Source: an uncultured Prevotellaceae bacterium
Lineage (GTDB): Bacteria; Bacteroidota; Bacteroidia; Bacteroidales; Bacteroidaceae
NCBI GenBank assembly: GCA_947167515.1
Contig: CAMVIM010000023.1
Coordinates: forward strand, 1 to 58,808
Direction: 5' to 3'
Length of the DNA: 58,808 nt
In this document: piece after piece, positions 1 to 7,762 of the stretch
Position numbering within the stretch: the stretch's first letter is position 1
How the letters are laid out: the number at the start of each line of letters is the position of its first letter
Made by a program: the position numbers and the translations under genes
Notes under the pieces: model-generated
What the model saw: only the letters and a program-made list of their open reading frames with translations
Database searches by the model: none
Told to the model about the DNA's origin: nothing

Positions 1-80
1 GAAAGAACTTTAGACACACAACTTGCACTGTGGTGAATTCGTCGAACTCACGTTATAATATCTTTGGCAGTTGTCATTTC

Positions 81-788
81 TTATTTCAGCAGTTTCTGTA
101 TTTGTTTCTCTGTCGCTCCTGGCAAAAGTTGACGCAAGTGGTCGTACATCAGTTGGTAAGACTCTTCGGGGGTGTGGGAGCACTCGCAGGCCTCGATGCC
201 GAGGAGTTCTTCGGGGGTGGTGAGGAGCGAGAGTCCCCAGCCGTACTCGCGACCATGCTTGTCAAGAGGATAAACGAAATCTTCTGTGACGATGCGGCAT
301 GCCATCTGGAGACGGGTCACATAGCCATCGAACTTACCGCGCATCTTACTGCCTGTAAAGCCACATGCGTTGCGGAGGTCGCGGGTGATGAGGCTGCCTT
401 CTTCGCGCAGGGTGGCGAGGATGGCATCTTCAATCGTTCCCTCTTCTGGAACGGGGTTCTGACTGCGTCTCCAATTGAAAAAATCGGGCCACCACTTGCG
501 GCTGATGAAGCCCGCCTTGCCAGCAAAGAACTTGCCATAGACGCAACCGCCTTCCTGAATGACAGGTCCTTTCCATTGCCACAACGGCCACTCCCATCCT
601 CCATCGGGAAACTCGACAAATCGGCATTCTTCTGCCATCAGACGCTCGGCACTATAACCCCGTATGCCACTTTCCAGCAAGGGCAGAAAACCCACCTGCT
701 GAATGCACTCCATCAGTTCGGGGCAAGAATGTATCTCATGCAGAGTCCCCTCACCGTTTTCTGTAAAATAGTCGGTAAATGCGCTCAT
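81..788 (-). CDS. AlkZ-related winged-helix protein
   Basis: 235-residue protein with the look of the winged-helix proteins related to the DNA glycosylase AlkZ/YcaQ. The recognisable core includes a Trp-rich stretch near residues 65-110 (EWPLWQWKG, KWWPDFFNWRR) and a helical segment near residues 115-160 (ILATLREEGSLITRDLRNACG) of the kind these proteins use as a winged helix. True AlkZ enzymes are about 350-400 residues and carry a catalytic QxQ/D motif that I cannot place here, so glycosylase activity should not be assumed. The gene is monocistronic, with its own promoter at 823-830, divergent from nadD. The start ATG at 786-788 lies about 35 nt below the -7 box. The family call is from memory of similar Bacteroidales proteins. 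Confidence 0.6.
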   Translation of the reverse strand: MSAFTDYFTENGEGTLHEIHSCPELMECIQQVGFLPLLESGIRGYSAERLMAEECRFVEFPDGGWEWPLWQWKGPVIQEGGCVYGKFFAGKAGFISRKWWPDFFNWRRSQNPVPEEGTIEDAILATLREEGSLITRDLRNACGFTGSKMRGKFDGYVTRLQMACRIVTEDFVYPLDKHGREYGWGLSLLTTPEELLGIEACECSHTPEESYQLMYDHLRQLLPGATEKQIQKLLK

Positions 789-822
789 GTAACTCTATCC
801 TGTCTTTTTTGTTAATTTGCTA

Positions 823-881
823 CAAAGGTACAACTTTTTTCATGATTCTTTGCTACCGAAAAGAAAAAGTGATTACCTTTG
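823..881. promoter_or_regulatory. Divergent promoters for AlkZ-related gene and nadD
   Basis: Two Bacteroidota -7 boxes face away from each other: TACCTTTG on the minus strand (823-830) reads into the AlkZ-related gene, and TACCTTTG on the plus strand (874-881) reads into nadD. Both fit the TAnnTTTG consensus exactly. Confidence 0.75.
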
Positions 882-928
882 CAACATCGAACAAATATGC
901 GGACCCATCATATTGAGTCTTTTTCTTG

Positions 929-1507
929 ATGAGAATCGGTATCTACGGAGGAAGTTTCAACCCCATCCATAAGGGGCACACCGAGTTGGCAGCATCCATC
1001 GTGCAGCAAGGCTTGGTGGATGAATTGTGGCTGCTGGTGTCGCCGCTAAACCCCTTAAAGCAAAACGTGACGAGTGACATTGCGGAGTACGAGCATCGGC
1101 TTAACATGGCACGTTTAGCTACGGAACCTATCGTTGGCGTGAAGGTGTCGGACTTTGAGCGAAACCTTCCCATCCCTTCCTACACAGTCACCACTTTGGG
1201 CGAACTCCGCAAAGCCTATCCAGAACATGAATTCGTGCTCGTCATTGGTGCCGACAACTGGGAGCGTTTTCCACGGTGGTATCATGCCCAAGAAATCATC
1301 GACACTTATTCCATCCTCATTTATCGCCGTCCTGGATGTGAACTCGACGAGAAGGCTTTGCCATCTTCCGTACAGGTGGTGGACACCCCCTTGTATGATG
1401 TGAGTTCCACGCAAATTAGGGAATCTGTGAAGAAAGGAAGGATGATGAGAAAGTGGCTTGATGCACGAGTGGCGCGATACATCAAAGCCCATCAGTTATA
1501 CCTCTAA
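929..1507 (+). CDS. nadD: Nicotinate-nucleotide adenylyltransferase NadD
   Basis: Transfers AMP from ATP to nicotinate mononucleotide, giving deamido-NAD in NAD biosynthesis. The 192-residue protein starts MRIGIYGGSFNPIHKGH, the nucleotidyltransferase GGSFNPxHxGH motif that holds the ATP phosphates, and ends with the second family signature, VSSTQIRESVKKG, near residues 160-172. Length is normal for the family. ATG at 929 is preferred over the adjacent TTG at 926. Its stop overlaps by 4 bp the 3' end of the convergent helix-hairpin-helix gene. A second NAD-pathway gene, nadC, lies at 49.8 kb in the same window but is not linked to it. Confidence 0.95.
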   Translation: MRIGIYGGSFNPIHKGHTELAASIVQQGLVDELWLLVSPLNPLKQNVTSDIAEYEHRLNMARLATEPIVGVKVSDFERNLPIPSYTVTTLGELRKAYPEHEFVLVIGADNWERFPRWYHAQEIIDTYSILIYRRPGCELDEKALPSSVQVVDTPLYDVSSTQIRESVKKGRMMRKWLDARVARYIKAHQLYL

Positions 1508-3579
1508 AATTTCCACCTCACCTGCACCAGCAAATCCTCCCGATGGTTGGCATCAATCATCTCCAGTCCGCTGCCGATAGTGTCTCGGTTGAAGTACTTG
1601 GTCATGGCGAACTTGGCATTGAGGAAGAGCGTGTTTTTCACGAGAGGCAGGTTGGCGAGGAGGGTGGTGCGGATGCCCTTGTAGTAGTATGCCGTGGAAC
1701 CGAACGAGTAGAGGAGTGTCGGTTCATAGTGATAGACACGGGCATTGTAATTGTCGGTGTTGAAATAGGTGATGCCCAAGTCGATGCGGCATTGGTTCTT
1801 AGGGTTTTGCCAACGGATGTTCTCTCCGATGGTAAAGCCTTTTTCGTTGGGGTTGTTGCCAAAGGAGACGAGGGTTCCGCTGGCAGAAGTGCGGAGCGTG
1901 ATGTAGGTGGAAAGATTGAGGTTCAGCTGCATCTTCAGACTCTGATTCGTATTGTATTCGAGGGTGGTGAATTCGCCGTCCTCGCGGTTGTAGATGAAAT
2001 CCTTCTGCTTCGTGTTGATGCGGTAGCGGGCAAGCAGCGCCCACTTGCTGCTGGGCGAGAACGTGGCTTGCAGCATGCCTTCGAAGCCATAGGAACTGGC
2101 GGACACGTTCTGCTTCATCCACGGGAAATACATGACATCTGCGTAAGCCTCAATCAAGGTGTTTCTCACCGATTGGCTTTTCCAGCTGAGCAGCATTCCC
2201 TCCTCATTCTGCACCGAACTGTTTTCGCCAAACGCCTTTCCGTTGAGACTGACGAACTTGGCTCCGTAATATCGGCCTACGAGCATAAAACTATTGGTAC
2301 TATTGGCGCACCATCGCAGGGCATTGAGCGTGGCGATGCCGTTTTGGTCGTCGCTGCTGCTGTAGGCGGTTTCGCCACTGAACGTGATGGATTTATGGCG
2401 ATATGTATAGGCAAGACTGCCCACGAAGAAGTCCTTTCCGTGTGCGTTGTAATAGCGGTAAATGCTGGCTTGTGTGTCATGTTTCGGCTTCAGCGGCACC
2501 GACAGGTGGGTGGCAATGGCCGTGGCGGACAGTTGCAGCCCCTTGTTCCCCCAATGGATATTTCCTCCCAGATTGGTGACGCCTAGATTTCCCTTCTTGC
2601 TTCGTTCCGACCGAGTGCGGTGCAGGCCGTCTGTCTTCAACGACGACAAGCCCGTGGAGTCGTTGTTGTAAGTGCCATCGTTCTTCTGATATGACCCGAA
2701 TGCCGACAACTGCCACCTGCCAGGTCTGAGTGTGACTGCCCCTCCTGTGAAATACCCGGTTTCGCTGGTCGATGAGTGCTTCCTGATGCCCTCGTCCATT
2801 CTGTCCATCGAACTGAGCATCATCATCTTGCCGTAAGTCATTGATGTGTTCACCGCCAGCCCCTTTCCGAAACTAATCTTGTAGTTGCCCACAATGGCAC
2901 GCTTGACCAAGCCCACATCTTTTAGCATCACATAGCCCGACACATAATCCACTCCCCGTTCTCCCGCATCCTTCTCCATGTTCAGACCTGCATACAGATG
3001 GTTCATGCTCGAAAAACCATATCGGAACGCATGGTGAAACTTGTCTCCCCGATACACCTTGTTGGGCGACCTTTCCAGTTCCTCCGCTGCCACCTTCTTG
3101 TATCCCTCCTTCTCATAAAACGGCACATCCGTCCGCCACACCACCTCATGCTTGCTCCATTTTAGCATTTCACTCAAGGAGGGGTTTCGTTTGTCGTCAT
3201 GCCATGACGACTTTTCCTCCACCCTCACAAACAGCCGCAGCATTTCCCTCTCCTTCGCACCCAGTTCCCTCACAAACATCAACTCTCCCAAACTCTCCAC
3301 AGGTCGATTCTTCTCCACATAGTTCACGATTCCCTCCATCTGTTCCTCGCTCAGAAACGGCAGCATCTCCAAGTCCTCCTTCCTCACTTCGTTGATGTCC
3401 CACGGCTGCATATTCACCTCCTGCAGCTGCTCTATCAACTCCTCGTCCACTCCCTCCTCTTCCTCTGACGCCATCAGTTCCACAAAATCCTCCCACGCCA
3501 TCTCCTTCCGTTCCGTCTGGGCGAAAGCGATGAAGCAATTGCTCATATATAATATAAATAGGAGTAAAAAATGTTTCAT
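1504..3579 (-). CDS. Helix-hairpin-helix protein with outer-membrane barrel-like body
   Basis: 691-residue exported protein. MKHFLLLFILYMSNCFIAFAQ is a good signal peptide, so the start at 3579 is chosen over the longer open frame; it also sits 18 nt below the -7 box at 3597-3604. Residues ~25-110 contain ComEA-like helix-hairpin-helix repeats (INEVRKEDLEMLPFLS, SLGELMFVRELG). The remaining ~550 residues alternate in short amphipathic strands with many aromatic residues and end in VQVRWKF, as outer-membrane barrels do. The combination is known in Bacteroidota but I know of no assigned function. DNA or nucleotide binding through the hairpin domain is only a guess. No neighbour is co-transcribed. 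Confidence 0.6.
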   Translation of the reverse strand: MKHFLLLFILYMSNCFIAFAQTERKEMAWEDFVELMASEEEEGVDEELIEQLQEVNMQPWDINEVRKEDLEMLPFLSEEQMEGIVNYVEKNRPVESLGELMFVRELGAKEREMLRLFVRVEEKSSWHDDKRNPSLSEMLKWSKHEVVWRTDVPFYEKEGYKKVAAEELERSPNKVYRGDKFHHAFRYGFSSMNHLYAGLNMEKDAGERGVDYVSGYVMLKDVGLVKRAIVGNYKISFGKGLAVNTSMTYGKMMMLSSMDRMDEGIRKHSSTSETGYFTGGAVTLRPGRWQLSAFGSYQKNDGTYNNDSTGLSSLKTDGLHRTRSERSKKGNLGVTNLGGNIHWGNKGLQLSATAIATHLSVPLKPKHDTQASIYRYYNAHGKDFFVGSLAYTYRHKSITFSGETAYSSSDDQNGIATLNALRWCANSTNSFMLVGRYYGAKFVSLNGKAFGENSSVQNEEGMLLSWKSQSVRNTLIEAYADVMYFPWMKQNVSASSYGFEGMLQATFSPSSKWALLARYRINTKQKDFIYNREDGEFTTLEYNTNQSLKMQLNLNLSTYITLRTSASGTLVSFGNNPNEKGFTIGENIRWQNPKNQCRIDLGITYFNTDNYNARVYHYEPTLLYSFGSTAYYYKGIRTTLLANLPLVKNTLFLNAKFAMTKYFNRDTIGSGLEMIDANHREDLLVQVRWKF

Positions 3580-3596
3580 TCCACGTTTCTTTGAAA

Positions 3597-3667
3597 CAAA
3601 GGTAGGCACTTTTTCCAACTTGTACAAATTTTTGCAACCCGATTGCAAAACTTTCTCCGTACCTTTG
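3597..3667. promoter_or_regulatory. Divergent promoters for HhH gene and metal permease
   Basis: Minus-strand TACCTTTG at 3597-3604 serves the helix-hairpin-helix gene. Plus-strand TACCTTTG at 3660-3667 serves the permease, whose ATG is at 3709. Confidence 0.7.
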
Positions 3668-3708
3668 CAGCGGAAAATGAAAAAATAAAGAAATAAAGAG
3701 TTAAAGTG

Positions 3709-5013
3709 ATGGAATATCTGTTACATGTTTTGCAGGCAGTGTTGGGCATCGTAAACGAGATGTCTCCCTACCTGTTGTTAGGTTTCCTCTTGGCGGGCAT
3801 CATGCATGCCTTCATCCCCGATGGGTGGTACACGAAATATCTGAGTGGCGACACGTTCCGCTCTGTGGTCAATGCCGCCATCTTCGGAGTGCCACTGCCT
3901 CTGTGTTCATGTGGTGTGATACCTACTGCCATGTCCCTTCGTCGCGAAGGGGCCAGCAAGGGTGCAGTGGTGTCCTTCCTCATCGCTACGCCACAAACGG
4001 GTGTTGACAGCATCTTCGCCACCTATTCCCTGATGGGGCTTCCCTTCGCCATTGTGCGCCCCATCGCGGCATTGTTCACAGCGATGATTGGAGGCACGTT
4101 CGTGAATTGGAATGGAAAAGAAGTGGAGGCAACCCTGCCGACTGACGAATCTCGTGCCTACTCGGAACGGCCTCATCTTTCTTTCGGCGACAGATGTGTT
4201 GAAGCCCTCAAGTTTGGTTTTGTCGAAATGATGGAAGACATCGGAAAGTGGCTCGTGGTAGGTCTTGTCGTGGCAGGTCTCATCACGGTGCTGGTGCCCG
4301 ATTCCTTCTTTGAAATCTTCAAGGACAACACACTTTTGAGCATGCTTCTTGTGCTCTGCATCAGTGTGCCCATGTACATCTGCGCAACAGGTAGCATTCC
4401 CATTGCCGTGGCACTGATGATGAAGGGGTTAACACCAGGAGCTGCTCTCGTCATGCTTATGGCAGGTCCTGCCTGCAACGTGGCAAGCATCCTCGTGGTC
4501 AACAAAGTGTTAGGCAAGAAAACACTCATGCTCTATCTCGCTGCCATCATAGGAGGTTCCATCCTCTTCGGCTTTGGCATCGACCAACTCTTGCCTCGTG
4601 AGTGGTTCACCGATCACCTGATGCACACCCACGCCTGCTGTCACGAAGTGGCGAGCTGGTTCCAGTGGCTTTGCACAGGCATCCTCACCCTCCTCCTCCT
4701 CAATGTGCTCCGCATGCGACTCATGCACAAGTCTGCATGCAGTTGCGGACACGAGCATGATTCCCATTGTTCTTGCGATTCTCATGATTCTCATTGTTCC
4801 CATCAACAGGAATCAACGAAGACCTATATGGTGTGTGGCATGACCTGCAACCATTGTCGTGCCAATGCCGAGAAGGTCATCCGTACCGTCAAAGGTGTTG
4901 AGTCAGTCTCTGTTGATTTGCAGAGTGGCATCGCCACAGTAGTGGGTGACGACATCGATGACACCGCCATTCGTGAAGCAGTGGAAAGCATTGGTTTCAC
5001 GTTGAAACAATAG
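3709..5013 (+). CDS. SO_0444-type Cu/Zn efflux permease with C-terminal HMA domain
   Basis: 434-residue inner-membrane permease of the ArsP/DUF318 type known as the SO_0444 Cu/Zn efflux family. Two symmetrical membrane halves flank a short loop. The first carries the conserved GVPLPLCSCGVIPTA motif (residues ~60-75) and ATPQTGVDS, the second a matching CATGSIPIA. After the last helix comes a His/Cys-rich tail (repeated CSCxH, SHCS) and then a heavy-metal-associated domain with the metal site GMTCNHC near residue 380. The fused HMA domain suggests direct cytosolic loading of metal. GTG at 3706 is an alternative start. Substrate (Cu, Zn or another soft metal) cannot be fixed from sequence. Confidence 0.85.
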   Translation: MEYLLHVLQAVLGIVNEMSPYLLLGFLLAGIMHAFIPDGWYTKYLSGDTFRSVVNAAIFGVPLPLCSCGVIPTAMSLRREGASKGAVVSFLIATPQTGVDSIFATYSLMGLPFAIVRPIAALFTAMIGGTFVNWNGKEVEATLPTDESRAYSERPHLSFGDRCVEALKFGFVEMMEDIGKWLVVGLVVAGLITVLVPDSFFEIFKDNTLLSMLLVLCISVPMYICATGSIPIAVALMMKGLTPGAALVMLMAGPACNVASILVVNKVLGKKTLMLYLAAIIGGSILFGFGIDQLLPREWFTDHLMHTHACCHEVASWFQWLCTGILTLLLLNVLRMRLMHKSACSCGHEHDSHCSCDSHDSHCSHQQESTKTYMVCGMTCNHCRANAEKVIRTVKGVESVSVDLQSGIATVVGDDIDDTAIREAVESIGFTLKQ

Positions 5014-5115
5014 CACCATCCTCATGGTTACGTATGTGGTGGCATCCCTCACGGGGTGCCACTTCTTTGTGTGTTCCATAGCCTCCCAATTGTATGGCCC
5101 ACAACCACTAATTAT

Positions 5116-5299
5116 TTTGGCTTGATTACACAAATGCATTTAGCTTGATTATACGAATGTGTTTAGCATGATTACAAAAATACATTTAGCTTGATTACAA
5201 AATTGTATAACCAAGCTAAATATTGAGTTGTATTCAAGTGAAAAGTAAGGCTATATACAAGTAAAATAGGAGAATGTATATAAGCTAAATATTTTGGAG
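5116..5299. repeat. 23-bp repeat array, four forward plus four inverted units
   Basis: Four contiguous 23-bp units begin at 5116, 5139, 5162 and 5185, each close to TTTAGCTTGATTACAAAAAT. They are followed with no break by four more 23-bp units at 5208, 5231, 5254 and 5277 carrying the reverse complement (TAnnCAAGCTAAA). The whole intergenic space 5014-5346 holds nothing else that I can name. There is no spacer diversity or cas gene, so this is not CRISPR. Confidence 0.85.
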
Positions 5300-5346
5300 A
5301 CTATGGAGGGCACATGAGGGAGGTAGTGGAAGAAAGGGTTTTGTGT

Positions 5347-6129
5347 TTATGGAAGACGGATGGGTAAGTCATCGTATATGGGTTCATCTTTCAGATATTT
5401 CAAGGCTCGATCCTGCCACGTCTTACAGATAAAGTAGGGGGCATGCGCCATCTTGATGTGAAGATTACGTAGATGGATTTTGTATGGAAAAGCTAACATG
5501 GCACAACGTTCGCCAATGTTGACAGTTAGTTCGTCGGGGGCTAAGTCGTAGAATACGTTGCCAATGACTTTGACTTTCTTTGTGTTTCGCATGGGGACGG
5601 GGATTTGGTCAAGGATATAATAGTAATCATCATTTCTATGACCAAAACTGTTCACGCCTGCAATGGTCGTATAGCCGCTATGGGGTCTTTCATTGACTAA
5701 TTTGGCACGGCTCATTCCTCCGTTCGAAGGGATGTCCGCTTCCATAAACATGGTGGCTTTCACCACATCGCCCGTGTAGATTTTCTCCCCCTTGTCATCA
5801 CGATAGCCTGTATAGAAGCCAGCGAACATGACAGGGAATATTTTGATGTCTTTGAACACCTCCAGATACTGAAGCCTTCCTGTCAACTTGAAGTCATCTA
5901 ACGTCAAATAATGCTCGGCTTTTTCATCCTGCGTCCAGAAGAACAGGAGGTCACGATAAAAGAATAGGTTGTCCACGCTGGCATAGCCAAATGTGCAGTC
6001 GCTCTTGATAAACCTCACTTCGATTTCGTCGAAATAGTGGTCGGTATCAACATCCATTAATAAATCATCCAAGAATTGTTCAACATTCTCTTGGAAATCT
6101 GCATTAGAACACATTACCTTTGCTTTCAT
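5347..6129 (-). CDS. YopX-domain protein
   Basis: 260-residue soluble protein. Its middle (residues ~105-200) holds the YopX signature: GFYTGYRDDKGEKIYTGDVV followed, after a variable stretch, by KVKVIGNVFYD. YopX proteins are typical of phages and prophages (the name comes from Bacillus phage SPbeta) and have no settled biochemical role. The N-terminal ~100 residues are acidic and hydrophobic with no motif I recognise. It is the third gene of the minus-strand island but has its own promoter, with the same 20-bp operator that precedes Nmad2, so it is probably regulated by the WYL protein. AT-rich like its partners, which suggests horizontal acquisition. Confidence 0.7.
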   Translation of the reverse strand: MKAKVMCSNADFQENVEQFLDDLLMDVDTDHYFDEIEVRFIKSDCTFGYASVDNLFFYRDLLFFWTQDEKAEHYLTLDDFKLTGRLQYLEVFKDIKIFPVMFAGFYTGYRDDKGEKIYTGDVVKATMFMEADIPSNGGMSRAKLVNERPHSGYTTIAGVNSFGHRNDDYYYILDQIPVPMRNTKKVKVIGNVFYDLAPDELTVNIGERCAMLAFPYKIHLRNLHIKMAHAPYFICKTWQDRALKYLKDEPIYDDLPIRLP

Positions 6130-6155
6130 ATCTACTTGTTTTAGTTAATATGATG

Positions 6156-6193
6156 CAAAGGTAATGTGAGATGTGGCAAAAACGTTGCACAGT
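6156..6193 (-). promoter_or_regulatory. YopX promoter with WYL-type operator copy 1
   Basis: Minus-strand -7 box TACCTTTG lies at 6156-6163. Exactly 10 nt further upstream is the 20-bp sequence TGGCAAAAACGTTGCACAGT (6174-6193), containing the inverted repeat GCAA-N5-TTGC. An identical copy with the same spacing precedes Nmad2. It covers the position where a -33 element would sit. Confidence 0.7.
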
Positions 6194-6203
6194 GGAAGCC
6201 TTT

Positions 6204-7007
6204 TTATTCGATTATTTGTTTAGCCCATGTTAAAACTTCAGGTGTTGCTTCCATGACAAACTCTTGTCCTCTTCCTGCTGATTGAAAATAATTGCTTCGC
6301 CAAGGGTTGGGATGATATGAAATGGGTACATTTCTAAAGAATTGAGGTAAATTCCAACGTCCTTTTGGCATATTAGGCATAGTTAAAACCCTATTCTCTC
6401 TATAATCTAAGGTGTCACACCCCTTTTTGTTGGGCAAGACTGATAATTTGTCAGAAGGGAGAAAAATTGCATTCAGATTCTTGTTCCAAGCATTCCTATA
6501 TGAAGCATGAGGATGTTTCATCAGCCATTGTGGTACGTCTTTCTCTTTGTTAATGATTTCTCCTATTTGCATATAGCCATATATGATATGCAAATCAGGG
6601 GCACCCTTTTTATATACAAGTGTGCCATTCCTTTCTTCGGTAGCCTTAAACCATCCAAAAAAGAGAAATATATCGCCAATGGAAACTTGCTGATTGCGAA
6701 GATGGGTTAATGCGCTGTCAACTTGGCCAAAGGCCGGTTTCCATTCAGATGGTCTGCTACATACATCTTTCCTAATGTCTGGGTCTAAATGACAAAAATC
6801 ATTAGCCATTATTTTGCTTTTAGGTTTCAATGAATGGATGATGTCATAATAGCTTCTCCCATTCCAAGATAGAGAAGAATAGGTAGTCACCCTGTCATCT
6901 TTTTCTGATGGAATAGGCAGAGAAAGCAATGTGCCGTCAGGCATGATAGGATTAGGTTGTTTCCCGCTTGCGGAATCGAATCCCTTTCTACTTAGTATTA
7001 TTTTCAT
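6204..7007 (-). CDS. Nmad3 (nucleotide-modification-associated domain 3) protein
   Basis: 267-residue protein matching the Nmad3 family, defined computationally from gene neighbourhoods of DNA base-modifying enzymes. Visible hallmarks are the N-terminal MKIILSRKGFDS, then MPDGTLLSLPIP (residues ~23-34), the CHLDPDIR motif (~72-79), and the central SIGDIFLFFGWF (~109-120). Biochemical activity is not established for the family. Its start overlaps the end of Nmad2 by 20 bp, so the two are translated from one message. The stop lies 11 bp before the operator of the YopX gene. Low GC compared with recJ/recQ next door. A DNA-modification or modified-base-sensing role is inference from family context. 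Confidence 0.75.
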   Translation of the reverse strand: MKIILSRKGFDSASGKQPNPIMPDGTLLSLPIPSEKDDRVTTYSSLSWNGRSYYDIIHSLKPKSKIMANDFCHLDPDIRKDVCSRPSEWKPAFGQVDSALTHLRNQQVSIGDIFLFFGWFKATEERNGTLVYKKGAPDLHIIYGYMQIGEIINKEKDVPQWLMKHPHASYRNAWNKNLNAIFLPSDKLSVLPNKKGCDTLDYRENRVLTMPNMPKGRWNLPQFFRNVPISYHPNPWRSNYFQSAGRGQEFVMEATPEVLTWAKQIIE

Positions 7008-7656
7008 TGTTTGTTATAATGCCTGATTTATAATGATCTTTGATAAAGTTGATAAATGATTCAATTTTATCATCTGTGGAACTTACTTTTTTCCAACGAG
7101 GAATTGGACGAGGAGATATTTGGTCTGGTATTTCACACGCATGGTTGACACCGAAATAATAGAATTCTTCGCAGATTAAGATATATTCTCCTTTTAAATC
7201 ATGTTCCTTGTCTCTGTTACCATGTCCCCCACCGTTTCTTTTCTGTATAAATTGATCTTTATTGTCTTTGTCTGGTTCATAGATATTATCTCCACTATCA
7301 TAGCGAGTCTCATCATATTCTTTTTTCCCTTTTTTATCCGTACTTGATATAGGCTCTACATCTTCAAGTGGGTGGGGTCTTTTGTCTGTATATTCCTTCC
7401 AATAATCTTTATATTTGATTTTTTTTGTCACTTTAGCCAAATAGATAAGTTTTTCTTTATCTGGGAACGGGTGTATTTTGTTATTTTTATCGTGGACTCT
7501 TACGGCTGTCCATCCAGATATCCAATCTCCGACTTCTGCGTATTTCCTGATACGAGGTTTACATGTGGCTAATGTTAATACACCATGGTGGGGATTAGGT
7601 GCAAATTCCGTGTCCCATACCATTTTATAACAATGTAAGAATTTCTCATCTTCCAT
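6988..7656 (-). CDS. Nmad2 (nucleotide-modification-associated domain 2) protein
   Basis: 222-residue protein of the Nmad2 family. The N-terminal motif WDTEFAPNPHHGVLTLATC (residues ~14-32), followed by KPRIRKYAEVGDWISGW, is characteristic. A charged, low-complexity middle (residues ~90-150, rich in Lys, Asp, Glu) separates it from a C-terminal part containing EYILICEEFYYFG. First gene of the island operon, led by the divergent operator region shared with the WYL gene. Families of this group were predicted to work with DNA base modification systems; no such modifying enzyme is within this window, so its substrate is unknown. Strongly AT-rich. Confidence 0.75.
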   Translation of the reverse strand: MEDEKFLHCYKMVWDTEFAPNPHHGVLTLATCKPRIRKYAEVGDWISGWTAVRVHDKNNKIHPFPDKEKLIYLAKVTKKIKYKDYWKEYTDKRPHPLEDVEPISSTDKKGKKEYDETRYDSGDNIYEPDKDNKDQFIQKRNGGGHGNRDKEHDLKGEYILICEEFYYFGVNHACEIPDQISPRPIPRWKKVSSTDDKIESFINFIKDHYKSGIITNNENNTK

Positions 7657-7686
7657 AATATAAAGTTTATTAGTTTGTTATTGCTG

Positions 7687-7746
7687 CAAAGATACACAAT
7701 CTTTTGGCAAAAACGTTGCACAGTCTCAATAATTTCCGTACTTTTG
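7687..7746. promoter_or_regulatory. Divergent Nmad2/WYL promoter with operator copy 2
   Basis: Minus-strand -7 box TATCTTTG at 7687-7694 serves Nmad2. The 20-bp operator-like sequence lies at 7705-7724, 10 nt upstream of it. On the plus strand the operator's TTG (7716-7718) is exactly 20 nt from the WYL -7 box TACTTTTG (7739-7746), so one site can act on both promoters. Confidence 0.7.
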
Positions 7747-7762
7747 CGAAAATAATGGGATT

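Noticed and set aside
59-66. Plus-strand TATCTTTG box at the window start
   Set aside because: It points into the 3' end of the minus-strand AlkZ-related gene and no plus-strand gene follows before nadD, which has its own promoter.
30-815. 261-codon plus-strand frame over the AlkZ-related gene
   Set aside because: Antisense to a gene with a promoter and recognisable family features; its translation has no domain logic.
5116-5299. Possible CRISPR array
   Set aside because: Units are contiguous with no unique spacers, polarity flips in the middle, and no cas gene is in the window.
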